In this document: one piece after another, positions 9,203-16,964 of the stretch
How the letters are laid out: each line of letters begins with the position of its first letter
Position numbering within the stretch: position 1 is the first letter of the stretch
Assembly (NCBI RefSeq): GCF_013340845.1
Contig: NZ_AP020335.1
Coordinates: 2,046,001-2,110,000 of the forward strand
From: Hydrogenovibrio marinus
GTDB taxonomy: Bacteria > Pseudomonadota > Gammaproteobacteria > Thiomicrospirales > Thiomicrospiraceae
Direction: 5' to 3'
DNA length: 64,000 nt
Notes under the pieces: model-generated
What the model saw: the letters and a program-made list of their open reading frames with translations, nothing else
What the model was told of the DNA's origin: nothing
The model's database searches: none
Translations under genes and position numbers: made by a program

Positions 9203-10606
9203 TCAGTTCACCATGCTTTTTGTTTGTAAATCACGCATATCCATCGTGCCCGTCGCCAAGCGGAGCTGTGCTTTTTGAATATTGATTTCAAATGTCGAAC
9301 GAACCAAATCCGCTCTAGATTGGTCAAGTTGCGCCTGACTGGCAAGTACTTCCGTCATAGTCGCCACACCGTTTTTATAACGCTTCATAATAAGACGCTG
9401 AGCTTCTTCCGCTTGTCCAACCGCCAGTTTATTTGAATCACGTTGTTTCTCGGCGACCTGAAGTGATCGCCAAGCTTTTAGCACCATTAATTTGGTTTGA
9501 TTTTCTTTGGATTGCAGCGCTGCCTGCTTTTCATTCGCCAGCGCGTTTGCTTGGTCGATTTTGCTGGATGTCAAACCAAAGTCTGTCAGCTTCCAAGAGA
9601 CAACGCCCGCTACAGTATAGGATTGAGCACCGAACCCAAGGTTTTTATCATGCGTATCACCACGCGCTATGATATTGAAGCTTGGGTAGTTATCAGCCTT
9701 ACTAGCATCTATCGCGGCAACCGATGAACGCACCACTTCACGTGATGCTTCCAATTGCGGGTTGGCGTTATTGGCCATATCCAATAATTTTTGAATATCA
9801 TTTGATGGAACGGTCAAATCAACACGCGGGCCAACTGTCAACGAAGAATGGTCATCGACATTCATCAGCATTCTTAAATTGTCTTTTGCGATCTGCTCTT
9901 GAGTCTGTGCTTTTTCCAATGCTGTCATCGCTTGAGATAGATGCACGTTAGCACTCAGCAACTCACTCTTAACCACGATACCTTGCTCAACCATATTCTT
10001 GGTCGTCTCAACATAAGACTGTGCAGCTTTTACAGCCTGCTCTGCCACTTGAACAAATGCTCTCGCTGTGTGCACACCTTCATAAGCTTGATAAACGTTA
10101 TACGTCAGCATTTGCTTAACCGCTGCATCACCATGCTGCGCGGCTTGAATCATTGCTTTCGCTTGCTCTTGATAACTGGATACACGACCGCCGTTCCAAA
10201 CGGGAATCATGACCTCTAAACGTGTATTAAAATCGGAATGAGCACCCGGCTTATTCAAGTCGTCAGAAACAAACTGCATACTGTTATTAAAACCAAAATC
10301 CGATAGCTTAGCTTCTCTTTGACTAAGCTTCATTCCAAAAACATTCAATGCATCATCTGAATTCATCGCCGTTGCAGATAATGTGACTTGAGGTAAGCGG
10401 TGAGCATCAGACTCTTTCAAGGCAGATTCCGCTTGTTGCAAACGGTAACGGCTGGCACCAACCTCTGGATTTTGTGTTAGGGTCAAGTCAACGCACTGAC
10501 CAAAGCTATATTCTTGAGCTTGAGCAGAAAAGCTCATCAACATTGTACTGGCAAGAATCGCTGATACCGACAACACGATTTTTTTCGGTTTAAAAGGCAT
10601 AATCAT
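9203..10606 (-). CDS. TolC-family outer-membrane efflux channel
   Basis: A 467-residue outer-membrane factor with a cleavable signal peptide ending AQA near residue 30. Two TolC-type repeats with long alpha-helical stretches follow, and no lipobox is present. It is the first gene of the tolC-MFP-RND operon. Two starts are possible: the ATG at 10606, served by AGGA eight nt upstream, and an in-frame ATG two codons later at 10600, served by AAGGA six nt upstream. The difference is two residues. A candidate promoter and palindrome lie just upstream. A second, unrelated channel gene for another pump lies at 55374. Confidence 0.9.
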   Translation of the reverse strand: MIMPFKPKKIVLSVSAILASTMLMSFSAQAQEYSFGQCVDLTLTQNPEVGASRYRLQQAESALKESDAHRLPQVTLSATAMNSDDALNVFGMKLSQREAKLSDFGFNNSMQFVSDDLNKPGAHSDFNTRLEVMIPVWNGGRVSSYQEQAKAMIQAAQHGDAAVKQMLTYNVYQAYEGVHTARAFVQVAEQAVKAAQSYVETTKNMVEQGIVVKSELLSANVHLSQAMTALEKAQTQEQIAKDNLRMLMNVDDHSSLTVGPRVDLTVPSNDIQKLLDMANNANPQLEASREVVRSSVAAIDASKADNYPSFNIIARGDTHDKNLGFGAQSYTVAGVVSWKLTDFGLTSSKIDQANALANEKQAALQSKENQTKLMVLKAWRSLQVAEKQRDSNKLAVGQAEEAQRLIMKRYKNGVATMTEVLASQAQLDQSRADLVRSTFEINIQKAQLRLATGTMDMRDLQTKSMVN

Positions 10607-10705
10607 TCCTTGGTTCCTATCTCAATTTCTAAAGTATGCAGACCTTTTTAAACAAAGAATAGGCACGTCCTAAAGCATAACAGACAAAAACTAATCCGAT
10701 GCTAG

Positions 10706-10753
10706 GCTATATGAACCATACTTTATAAATCAATCTTATTAATATATTAGTAA
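10706..10753 (-). promoter_or_regulatory. Candidate promoter and palindrome for the tolC-MFP-RND operon
   Basis: On the minus strand, TTGATT (10728-10733) and TATAGC (10706-10711) are separated by 16 nt. Immediately upstream is an 18-bp near-palindrome at 10736-10753, with arms TTATTAATA and TATTAGTAA and one mismatch. That is where an activator would bind. The region is very AT-rich, so chance matches are possible. Confidence 0.35.
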
Positions 10754-10789
10754 ATACTTATATTAAAGTAAATTATATATAAGAAAATT

Positions 10790-11422
10790 CTAATATTCTA
10801 GTAATATCACCTGTTTTAACCAAACTAATTGCTGATGAAAAAAATGGCTCGCTTGGCGGCGATAATAAATACTTGGGACATGAAACTGATTCATAGCCCA
10901 GTCCATCACCTCATGAGCCGAAACCACTTCATCTTCTCCACCCTGCACCAAGACCCAAGGAACATTGATATCAATAGTTGAAAAATCGTACATCCCCACT
11001 GCTGGCGCTACGGTACAAATTGCATTCGCCTTTAGTGGCGAGCATTGCTTTAAACTAACATAACTTCCAAAAGAAAAGCCGGCTAGTGTTAAATGCTCTA
11101 CTTCATGATTTTCTCTTAGCCAACTTACAATGGCAGCCAAATCATGTTGCTCACCATCCCCGCCATCATATTCCCCATCGGAAGCGCCCACCCCTCTAAA
11201 GTTATAGGCGAGGGTGCCATATCCCAGAGATTGAAAGGTTCTTTCCATTGTCGTTATGACCTTGTTGTCCATGGTGCCGCCAAACTTTGGATGCGGGTGA
11301 CTCAGAACCACCCAATGTTTTACATAGTGATCATGTTTTTGATTGGCTTCAGACTTTTTAGCCCCCGGTAACGTCAGACGGATTTCTAATTGCCCAGCAT
11401 CACCCATAATTGTTTTTGACAT
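10790..11422 (-). CDS. Alpha/beta hydrolase of the COG2945 type
   Basis: A 210-residue cytoplasmic alpha/beta hydrolase. The catalytic triad can be read: nucleophile S117 in GFSFG, acid D164 in GGEDEVV, and base H193 in ASHFF. An early SHPHP motif (41-45) is typical of this small family. The substrate is unknown; relatives are usually annotated as esterases or thioesterases without biochemical proof. The gene is divergent from pdxB, separated by about 100 nt that must hold both promoters. There is no signal peptide. Confidence 0.8.
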   Translation of the reverse strand: MSKTIMGDAGQLEIRLTLPGAKKSEANQKHDHYVKHWVVLSHPHPKFGGTMDNKVITTMERTFQSLGYGTLAYNFRGVGASDGEYDGGDGEQHDLAAIVSWLRENHEVEHLTLAGFSFGSYVSLKQCSPLKANAICTVAPAVGMYDFSTIDINVPWVLVQGGEDEVVSAHEVMDWAMNQFHVPSIYYRRQASHFFHQQLVWLKQVILLEY

Positions 11423-11481
11423 ATTTCTTTACCCAAGAGCGTTCATTTACAAGATTTATTTAGTCACTTTTCTTGACTCTA

Positions 11482-11487
11482 TATAAT
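11482..11487 (+). promoter_or_regulatory. Candidate -10 box for pdxB
   Basis: A perfect TATAAT sits 34 nt before the ATG at 11522. Transcription starting near 11494 would exclude the upstream in-frame ATG at 11492, which supports the later start. No good -35 box is seen at the right spacing. Confidence 0.45.
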
Positions 11488-11521
11488 AACAATGAGATTT
11501 GACACTAATAGAAAACATACC

Positions 11522-12646
11522 ATGAAAAAATTGATTATTGATGACGCCGTTCCATTTGCTGAAAACATTTTTTCCCATTTAGGGGAAGTGACATTGGTTC
11601 CAGGCCGAGAAATCACCTCAGAAACCGTAAAAGATGCCGATGCACTCATTGTCCGCTCACGCACTCAAGTTAACCAATCTCTTCTGAAAAACTCCTCTGT
11701 GGAATTTGTGGGAAGTACCGTCGTAGGTCTGGATCACATTGATCAAGACTACTTAGCCTCGAAAAACATACATTTTTATTCCGCTCAGGGCTGCAATGCG
11801 AACTCGGTTTCCGAATATGTTATCAGTGCTTTATTACACTTTGCAGAAGAACACGGATTTGAGCTTAGTGAAAAATCCCTAGGCATTATTGGCGTTGGAA
11901 ATGTGGGTAAGCTTTTGGAACAAAAAGCCATCGCTCTGGGTATGACCGTCTTTTTGAACGACCCTCCTCGACAAGAAAAAGAAGATTTACCTCATTTTGT
12001 GGATTTAGACAAAGCCTTATCTGCTGACATCATTAGCTTCCACACCCCATTAACAAAAGATGGAAAATACCCTTCACACCATTTATTGAACCAGAACAAT
12101 TTTCATTTAATTCATCCTTCTACGGTTGTCATCAACGCAGCTAGAGGCGGAATCATTGACGAAAGCGTCTGGTCAAAAACTGAAACCGACATCAATATCA
12201 TTGACTGCTGGGAGAACGAACCCAACATAGATGCCAACTTATATCAGAAAGCGGATATTGCCACACCTCATATAGCTGGTCATGCGCTAGAAGCAAAAAT
12301 CAAAGGTAGCAGCATGGTCTATGAAGTCTTATGTCAGCATTGGAACCAGCCAATACAGTCCCATTGGAAAGCACAAGTCCCTCATCCAACAGAACCTTTA
12401 ACCGCAAGTTACGGCGACAGTTTTCAGTCCATGCTATTTAAACTCGTACATCATTGCTACGACCCAGTCATTGATGACCTCGCCATACGTTCAAATGAGA
12501 TTGATGAGATTCATAAAAAATTTGAATATTACAGACGCCACTATCCTACCCATCATGAATGGACGGAATTCACGGTTAAAAGCAACCGCCCTGAAGTGGA
12601 AAACAACCGTTTGAAAGCCCTTGGCTTCAAGGTTAAATTAATATAA
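11522..12646 (+). CDS. pdxB: Erythronate-4-phosphate dehydrogenase (PdxB)
   Basis: A 374-residue cytoplasmic NAD-dependent dehydrogenase for the second step of DXP-dependent pyridoxal-5'-phosphate synthesis (4-phosphoerythronate to 3-hydroxy-4-phospho-2-oxobutanoate). Features of the D-2-hydroxyacid dehydrogenase fold are visible: the NAD loop GIIGVGNVGK, the catalytic Arg in INAARGGIID, and the catalytic His in TPHIAGHA. A C-terminal PdxB dimerisation domain covers about the last 80 residues. An in-frame ATG exists 10 codons upstream (11492), but the -10 box position and family length favour the start MKKLIIDD at 11522. It is monocistronic by context. Confidence 0.9.
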   Translation: MKKLIIDDAVPFAENIFSHLGEVTLVPGREITSETVKDADALIVRSRTQVNQSLLKNSSVEFVGSTVVGLDHIDQDYLASKNIHFYSAQGCNANSVSEYVISALLHFAEEHGFELSEKSLGIIGVGNVGKLLEQKAIALGMTVFLNDPPRQEKEDLPHFVDLDKALSADIISFHTPLTKDGKYPSHHLLNQNNFHLIHPSTVVINAARGGIIDESVWSKTETDINIIDCWENEPNIDANLYQKADIATPHIAGHALEAKIKGSSMVYEVLCQHWNQPIQSHWKAQVPHPTEPLTASYGDSFQSMLFKLVHHCYDPVIDDLAIRSNEIDEIHKKFEYYRRHYPTHHEWTEFTVKSNRPEVENNRLKALGFKVKLI

Positions 12647-12690
12647 GCAAATAATTATTTAGTAATCCGCAAATATTAGAGTTCGTTTAT

Positions 12691-12709
12691 TAACTATAAA
12701 ATATAGTTA
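12691..12709. promoter_or_regulatory. Perfect 19-bp palindrome upstream of the DUF302 gene
   Basis: Arms TAACTATA and TATAGTTA are separated by AAA. It lies 45 nt after pdxB and has no T-run, so it looks more like an operator than a terminator. Confidence 0.4.
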
Positions 12710-12771
12710 TTCCTTCACAAAAAATTTAATTTTTCTTTTATAGATGACAAGAGTAACCTTGCTATCTGAAA

Positions 12772-12789
12772 AATTGATACATATCAATT
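12772..12789. promoter_or_regulatory. Perfect 18-bp palindrome just before the DUF302 gene
   Basis: Arms AATTGATA and TATCAATT are separated by CA. It lies 12 nt before the GGAG ribosome site. This is a plausible repressor site or a short 5'-UTR hairpin. Confidence 0.45.
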
Positions 12790-12813
12790 CGACAACTCAA
12801 TGGAGATACCTTA

Positions 12814-13383
12814 ATGAAATTAGTAAACCTTTTCAAAGTTGCCCTAGTTGCAGCAGCGATTTCTACCCTTTCAGGTTGCGGCACAATTAATGCAATTAAC
12901 AACCTAGCACCAGGTGCTGGCGAAACTTTCATGCAAATCTGGGATAAATGGGTCAAGAACGATGGTGACATCGCTTCTGCAACCATGTGGGAAGTGAAAG
13001 TTGACGATGGTGTTGAGCTACAGGATGTTATCGATGCAATCAACAACGTGGGAATCAATAATAATATTAAAAACGTTGGTGAACTTCCTCTTTCAAAAGA
13101 ATTGAATGCTCGCGGCATCAAGTCTGACACTGTTTACGTTATGTCTTTCTGTAACCCAGAAACAGCTCGCAAAATGCTAGACTTCTCACCTGCTATGGGT
13201 GGCTTCCTACCATGCCGTGTGACAATCGTTGGTGAAAAAGATGGTCTACATCTTTATTCAATGAATATGGACATGGCGATCAAAATGGGTAAAAAAATGC
13301 CTCCAGAGCTACGTGAAGCAACCATGAAAGTGCGTAACACTATCTGGGAAATGCTACAAAAAGGTAAAACAGGTTCTTTCTAA
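12814..13383 (+). CDS. DUF302-domain lipoprotein
   Basis: A 189-residue predicted lipoprotein with lipobox LSGC and C22 as the lipidated residue. The C-terminal two thirds matches the DUF302 fold, including the run SFCNPETARKMLDFSP and the ending DGLHLYSMNMDMAIKMGK. DUF302 proteins are widespread in sulfur and methane oxidisers and their biochemical role is not established. The start ATG is set by GGAG at 12802-12805, eight nt upstream. The gene stands alone between two upstream palindromes and a strong terminator, suggesting separate regulation. Confidence 0.82.
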   Translation: MKLVNLFKVALVAAAISTLSGCGTINAINNLAPGAGETFMQIWDKWVKNDGDIASATMWEVKVDDGVELQDVIDAINNVGINNNIKNVGELPLSKELNARGIKSDTVYVMSFCNPETARKMLDFSPAMGGFLPCRVTIVGEKDGLHLYSMNMDMAIKMGKKMPPELREATMKVRNTIWEMLQKGKTGSF

Positions 13384-13418
13384 GAAGTCTCTATACTAAG
13401 TGCAAAAAGTAGCTATTC

Positions 13419-13446
13419 AAAAGCCCGACTTGTTCGGGCTTTTTTA
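13419..13446 (+). terminator. Rho-independent terminator of the DUF302 gene
   Basis: Stem AAGCCCGA / TCGGGCTT with a CTTGT loop, followed by a run of six T. Confidence 0.9.
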
Positions 13447-13940
13447 TTTTTATCTTCAAGCACCAATTCTCTTTATCTACTCTAAATCAGCCACCAATAT
13501 TACTCCCTATGCAATCTCAAGCATATACACCGCCCCACTAAACCAGAGACAACATGAGTTAAACACCCTCTAATATTCGAAAATTAACATATTAATAACT
13601 AGTGATAAAAAAAAGCTCTCTCACCATAAAATTATTTTAAACATCTCTGCAATTTTTAAAAATAACAGCAATTACTTATATTAATAAACTCTTATTTCAT
13701 TTAAAATCAATAAGTTACGATTTTTTTACGCTTTCGACCAAATAAAACCATCCTTTCTCAAGACTTTTAATTAATGCCGCTAATACAAGATAAAATTTTT
13801 TTGATTATCAACCCACAAGACTCTTAGGCATAGTAGTCTCCGACAAGCACGTAGCCCAGTGTTCAAAGGAAGAACACCTGTTTCTCAAGGAAGAGAATAA
13901 GAGCTACAAAAAAATTCAACTACAAGAGAGTAATGAAAAA
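13447..13940. other. AT-rich 494-bp non-coding region before the FadL-like gene
   Basis: No credible reading frame is seen on either strand. Contents noticed are a TTGATTATCAA palindrome (13801-13811), a hairpin-like inverted repeat GTGTTC / GAACAC around AAAGGAA (13859-13877), and a second AAGGAAGAG-like stretch about 25 nt later. The final bases contain a three-codon frame (Met-Lys-Lys-stop, 13933-13944) that overlaps the FadL-like start codon. The size suggests a long 5' leader or a complex promoter. Confidence 0.5.
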
Positions 13941-15143
13941 ATGAAGATGACTCGTATTGCATTAGCAATTGCTGCAACAGCTGTTGTTTCAACTCCTGCA
14001 TTAGCAACTAACGGTGACAGCCTAATCGGACTTGGTGCCCACTCACGCGCAATGGGTGGTACTGGTGCCGCTATGTTCATGGGCTCAGAAAACGCCCTAA
14101 CCAACCCAGGTCTACTAGGAAAATCCCAAGGAACTGAATTCGCTATTGGTGGCACACTATTTAAACCTGATGTAAAAGCTGAAGCTAACATTTCAGGCGC
14201 AACTTCATCTAAAAGCGGAAATGATACTAATATTATTCCAGAAGTGTCCTTATCTACCCGCCTAAGCAACAACCTAACATTCGGTCTAGGTATTTTCGGT
14301 TCCGCGGGTATGGGTGTTGACTACCAAGACGATCCAAAACTTTTCAGAGCATACAGCAACCTTCAATTAATGAAATTTGCACCAACGCTAGCATACAACA
14401 CTGATAAGTTTGGTATTGGTTTCGCTCCAGTTATCCAGTACGGGGCATTGGACATCAACTACAAAAACTCTACTAATGCTACTGTTGGTAATGGCATGTC
14501 ATCTGACTTAGGTATGGGTTATAACCTTGGCGGTTACTTCGACATTATGCAAAACCTGACTGTCGGTATTTCATACCAGTCTGCGATTGATATGAAATAT
14601 AAAAACCAAATCACTACTGCTGCATCAGGATTCAGCTTAACTGGATTTACAGATCATTTAGAGCAACCAGCAGAAATCAAAGCTGGTGTTGCTTACGGAA
14701 TGGGTAACTACACTATCACAGCAGACTACAAGCAAATCGCTTGGGGCTCGGCAAAAGGTTATAAAGACTTTAACTGGAAAGACCAAAATGTGTTTGCTCT
14801 AGGTGGTAAATACCAAGGTCAAGGCTACTGGGCGGGCGTTGGTTTCAACTACGGCGACGATCCAATTAAAAAACTTTCTGAAACTAGCTATAGAAATGAA
14901 GCCGTCAACATGTTTAACAACGTGTTCTTCCCTGGTATTGTAACAAGCCACGTTACTTTTGGTGGTGGTGTTAAAGTCACCAAAAACATGGCGATTGATG
15001 GCGCGATTGTTTACGCACCGGAAGTTAATAAAACAATTCAAACAGGTCAAGTATCAGGAGCGTTGGGTGGTAGCACAACATCATATGAAAAAACCACTCA
15101 CTCGCAAATCGGGTACACGGTTTCTTTACGTATGAACTTCTAA
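13941..15143 (+). CDS. FadL/OmpP1/TodX-family outer-membrane channel
   Basis: A 400-residue outer-membrane beta-barrel. The signal peptide is cleaved near ALA-TN (about residue 22). It is followed by the family hallmark SRAMGGTGAAMF and an asparagine-proline stretch (ENALTNPGLLG) of the N-terminal hatch. The protein ends in Phe, as expected for BAM-dependent barrels. FadL-type channels admit long-chain fatty acids, aromatics or other hydrophobic compounds; the substrate here is unknown. The start is preceded by GAGAG and by the overlapping mini-frame Met-Lys-Lys-stop. A terminator follows directly, so it is monocistronic. Confidence 0.88.
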   Translation: MKMTRIALAIAATAVVSTPALATNGDSLIGLGAHSRAMGGTGAAMFMGSENALTNPGLLGKSQGTEFAIGGTLFKPDVKAEANISGATSSKSGNDTNIIPEVSLSTRLSNNLTFGLGIFGSAGMGVDYQDDPKLFRAYSNLQLMKFAPTLAYNTDKFGIGFAPVIQYGALDINYKNSTNATVGNGMSSDLGMGYNLGGYFDIMQNLTVGISYQSAIDMKYKNQITTAASGFSLTGFTDHLEQPAEIKAGVAYGMGNYTITADYKQIAWGSAKGYKDFNWKDQNVFALGGKYQGQGYWAGVGFNYGDDPIKKLSETSYRNEAVNMFNNVFFPGIVTSHVTFGGGVKVTKNMAIDGAIVYAPEVNKTIQTGQVSGALGGSTTSYEKTTHSQIGYTVSLRMNF

Positions 15144-15167
15144 TCTAATTAGAACCTTCATAAATTA

Positions 15168-15194
15168 AAGCCGCTCTCCGAGCGGCTTTTTTAT
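15168..15194 (+). terminator. Rho-independent terminator of the FadL-like gene
   Basis: Stem AAAGCCGCT / AGCGGCTTT with a CTCCG loop and a T-run. Confidence 0.9.
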
Positions 15195-15211
15195 ATCTGC
15201 AAATCTATTCA

Positions 15212-15230
15212 CCCCAACCTGGCAGGTTTT
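15212..15230 (+). repeat. Dispersed 19-bp motif, variant copy
   Basis: CCCCAACCTGGCAGGTTTT has one mismatch to the consensus. It lies just beyond the FadL-like terminator. Confidence 0.7.
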
Positions 15231-15329
15231 TAAATAAATTTGGTTGTTGTAAACAATTTGTCATTTATTATTTTTTGAAATTAGTGCATACTGCGGAAAA
15301 ATTCAGTTTTCACTCACGGGGATTCAAAA

Positions 15330-16163
15330 GTGGCAAGAGTTTTAATAGCAGGATGTGGAGATTTAGGCTGTCGTTTGGCAGATATCCTAACGGCCGATGG
15401 GCACAAAATTTTTGGTATTCGACGCAATGTCGAAACACTTCCTGATAGCATTTCTCCAATTGCAGCAGACCTTTTTTCTCAGCCACCGGAAATACCGGAA
15501 AACATTGATTACGTTTTTTATATCGTCTCGGCTAGTAGCCATAAAGACATTGCCTATTATCAAGCTTATGTCTTAGGGCTAAAAAACGTTATTCAGTCTT
15601 TAAACGGGCAAAACATCAAACGCTTATTTTTTGTTTCCAGCACCTCTGTTTTTGGACAGAATGATGGTGAAGTGGTCACGGAGCAAAGTGCAACGGAAGC
15701 GAAGCACTTTACCAGTCAACGCCTTTTAGAAGGTGAAGAGTTGGCGTTCAACGCACCATTTCCTGCAACGATTATTCGCTTCGGCGGCATTTACGGTCCG
15801 GGAAGAACTCATTTGATTGATTTGGTACTTAAAGGCAAAGCGCACTGTATGGAAGGCGTTTATAGCAACCGTATTCACTCTGAAGATTGTGTAGGCATGA
15901 TGTCTCACTTAATGAACTATGACAAGGTTGAAGATCTATATATCGGCGTTGATGACGAACCGACACTCACCTGTGACGTTTACGAGTGGTTGGCGGACCA
16001 ACTTTCCGTACCTCAAGACATTGAACACTTGGAACCAACGGAAAACAGTCGCGCACAAAGAAGCAACAAACGTTTATCAAACGCTAAAATTCGTGCGACG
16101 GGTTATGATTTTAAATATCCTTCATACAGAGAAGGCTATGGAGAAATGTTAGAAAACTATTAA
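15330..16163 (+). CDS. NAD(P)-dependent SDR-family oxidoreductase, YeeZ-like
   Basis: A 277-residue cytoplasmic protein with an N-terminal Rossmann fold. The dinucleotide loop is GCGDLGCRLAD (9-19), and the extended-SDR segment FFVSSTSVFGQ is followed by a YGPGR stretch. Length and layout match E. coli YeeZ (274 residues), whose reaction is unknown. The start codon is GTG at 15330, preceded by CGGGGA. No functional partner is adjacent; fxsA converges from the other strand. Confidence 0.75.
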   Translation: MARVLIAGCGDLGCRLADILTADGHKIFGIRRNVETLPDSISPIAADLFSQPPEIPENIDYVFYIVSASSHKDIAYYQAYVLGLKNVIQSLNGQNIKRLFFVSSTSVFGQNDGEVVTEQSATEAKHFTSQRLLEGEELAFNAPFPATIIRFGGIYGPGRTHLIDLVLKGKAHCMEGVYSNRIHSEDCVGMMSHLMNYDKVEDLYIGVDDEPTLTCDVYEWLADQLSVPQDIEHLEPTENSRAQRSNKRLSNAKIRATGYDFKYPSYREGYGEMLENY

Positions 16164-16236
16164 TCTAACACCAAAACTGACAGGCCTGGCGGCAAGGCAT
16201 CTCACTTGCCGCCATCAAATCACTATTTACCTATCC

Positions 16237-16761
16237 CTATTTATCATGCTTCTTTGATGAGTCATCAGAATCAAGCACCTCGCCTTCAATCGCGTCCGAC
16301 TGATTCGTGTCGTAGGTCACATGCACTTGCTTAACATGCCCATCTTTTGCTACCGTCCACTCTGCTTCATAAACATTGCCATCTTGACCGTGATAACGTG
16401 CATAGTTTGATTGTCGTTGCATAATAAATCGCTTGGCAAAAAATCTTCTGGCAGGCGGAATCAACAGCAACAGTCCAATGGTGTCGGTAATAAATCCAGG
16501 GATCAGTAAAAACAAACCGCCAAGAAAAATGAACAGACCTTCCATCATCTCGGTTTCTGGCACCTGCCCAGCGGCCAAGTTTTGTTGCGCTCTTTGCATG
16601 GTTGCAATTCCTTGACTCTTCATCAGCCAAGCACCGGCAATAGCGGTAAAGATGGTTAACAAAATGGTTGGTAAAGCGCCAATCACGCTTCCAACCTTAA
16701 TCAGAACATAGAGCTCCACCAAGGGTACCAACAAAAACATCAGGAAGAAAAATCTAAACAT
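16237..16761 (-). CDS. fxsA: FxsA family membrane protein
   Basis: A 174-residue inner-membrane protein with three to four hydrophobic segments in the first 115 residues (about 3-22, 27-46 and 70-110). A charged cytoplasmic tail follows. The family signature PLVELYVLIKVGSVIGALPT is clear, as is LLLIPGFITDTIGLLLLIP. E. coli FxsA lessens exclusion of phage T7 by the F plasmid PifA protein; its normal role is unknown. The Asp/Ser-rich end is longer than the E. coli version (158). In many gammaproteobacteria fxsA precedes groES, which is not seen here. Confidence 0.85.
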   Translation of the reverse strand: MFRFFFLMFLLVPLVELYVLIKVGSVIGALPTILLTIFTAIAGAWLMKSQGIATMQRAQQNLAAGQVPETEMMEGLFIFLGGLFLLIPGFITDTIGLLLLIPPARRFFAKRFIMQRQSNYARYHGQDGNVYEAEWTVAKDGHVKQVHVTYDTNQSDAIEGEVLDSDDSSKKHDK

Positions 16762-16964
16762 ACCGGTCTCTTTTTAGGGTTCATTTACTCAACAAATCAA
16801 ATCGCCTTATGGCAACTTTGGGTTTGGACAAAATTTAGGATAGAATTGGGCTCAGCTCTACAATAATAAGAATACGTTTGAAACATTAGAAAGACTATCG
16901 ACTTAGATAGCATCTTTCCTAATTTTTAAGATAATAACAAAATAGACATTTTCAAGGCGCCACT

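Noticed and set aside
11473-11487. TTGACT plus TATAAT as a pdxB promoter
   Set aside because: The two boxes are only three bases apart; only the -10 is kept as a candidate.
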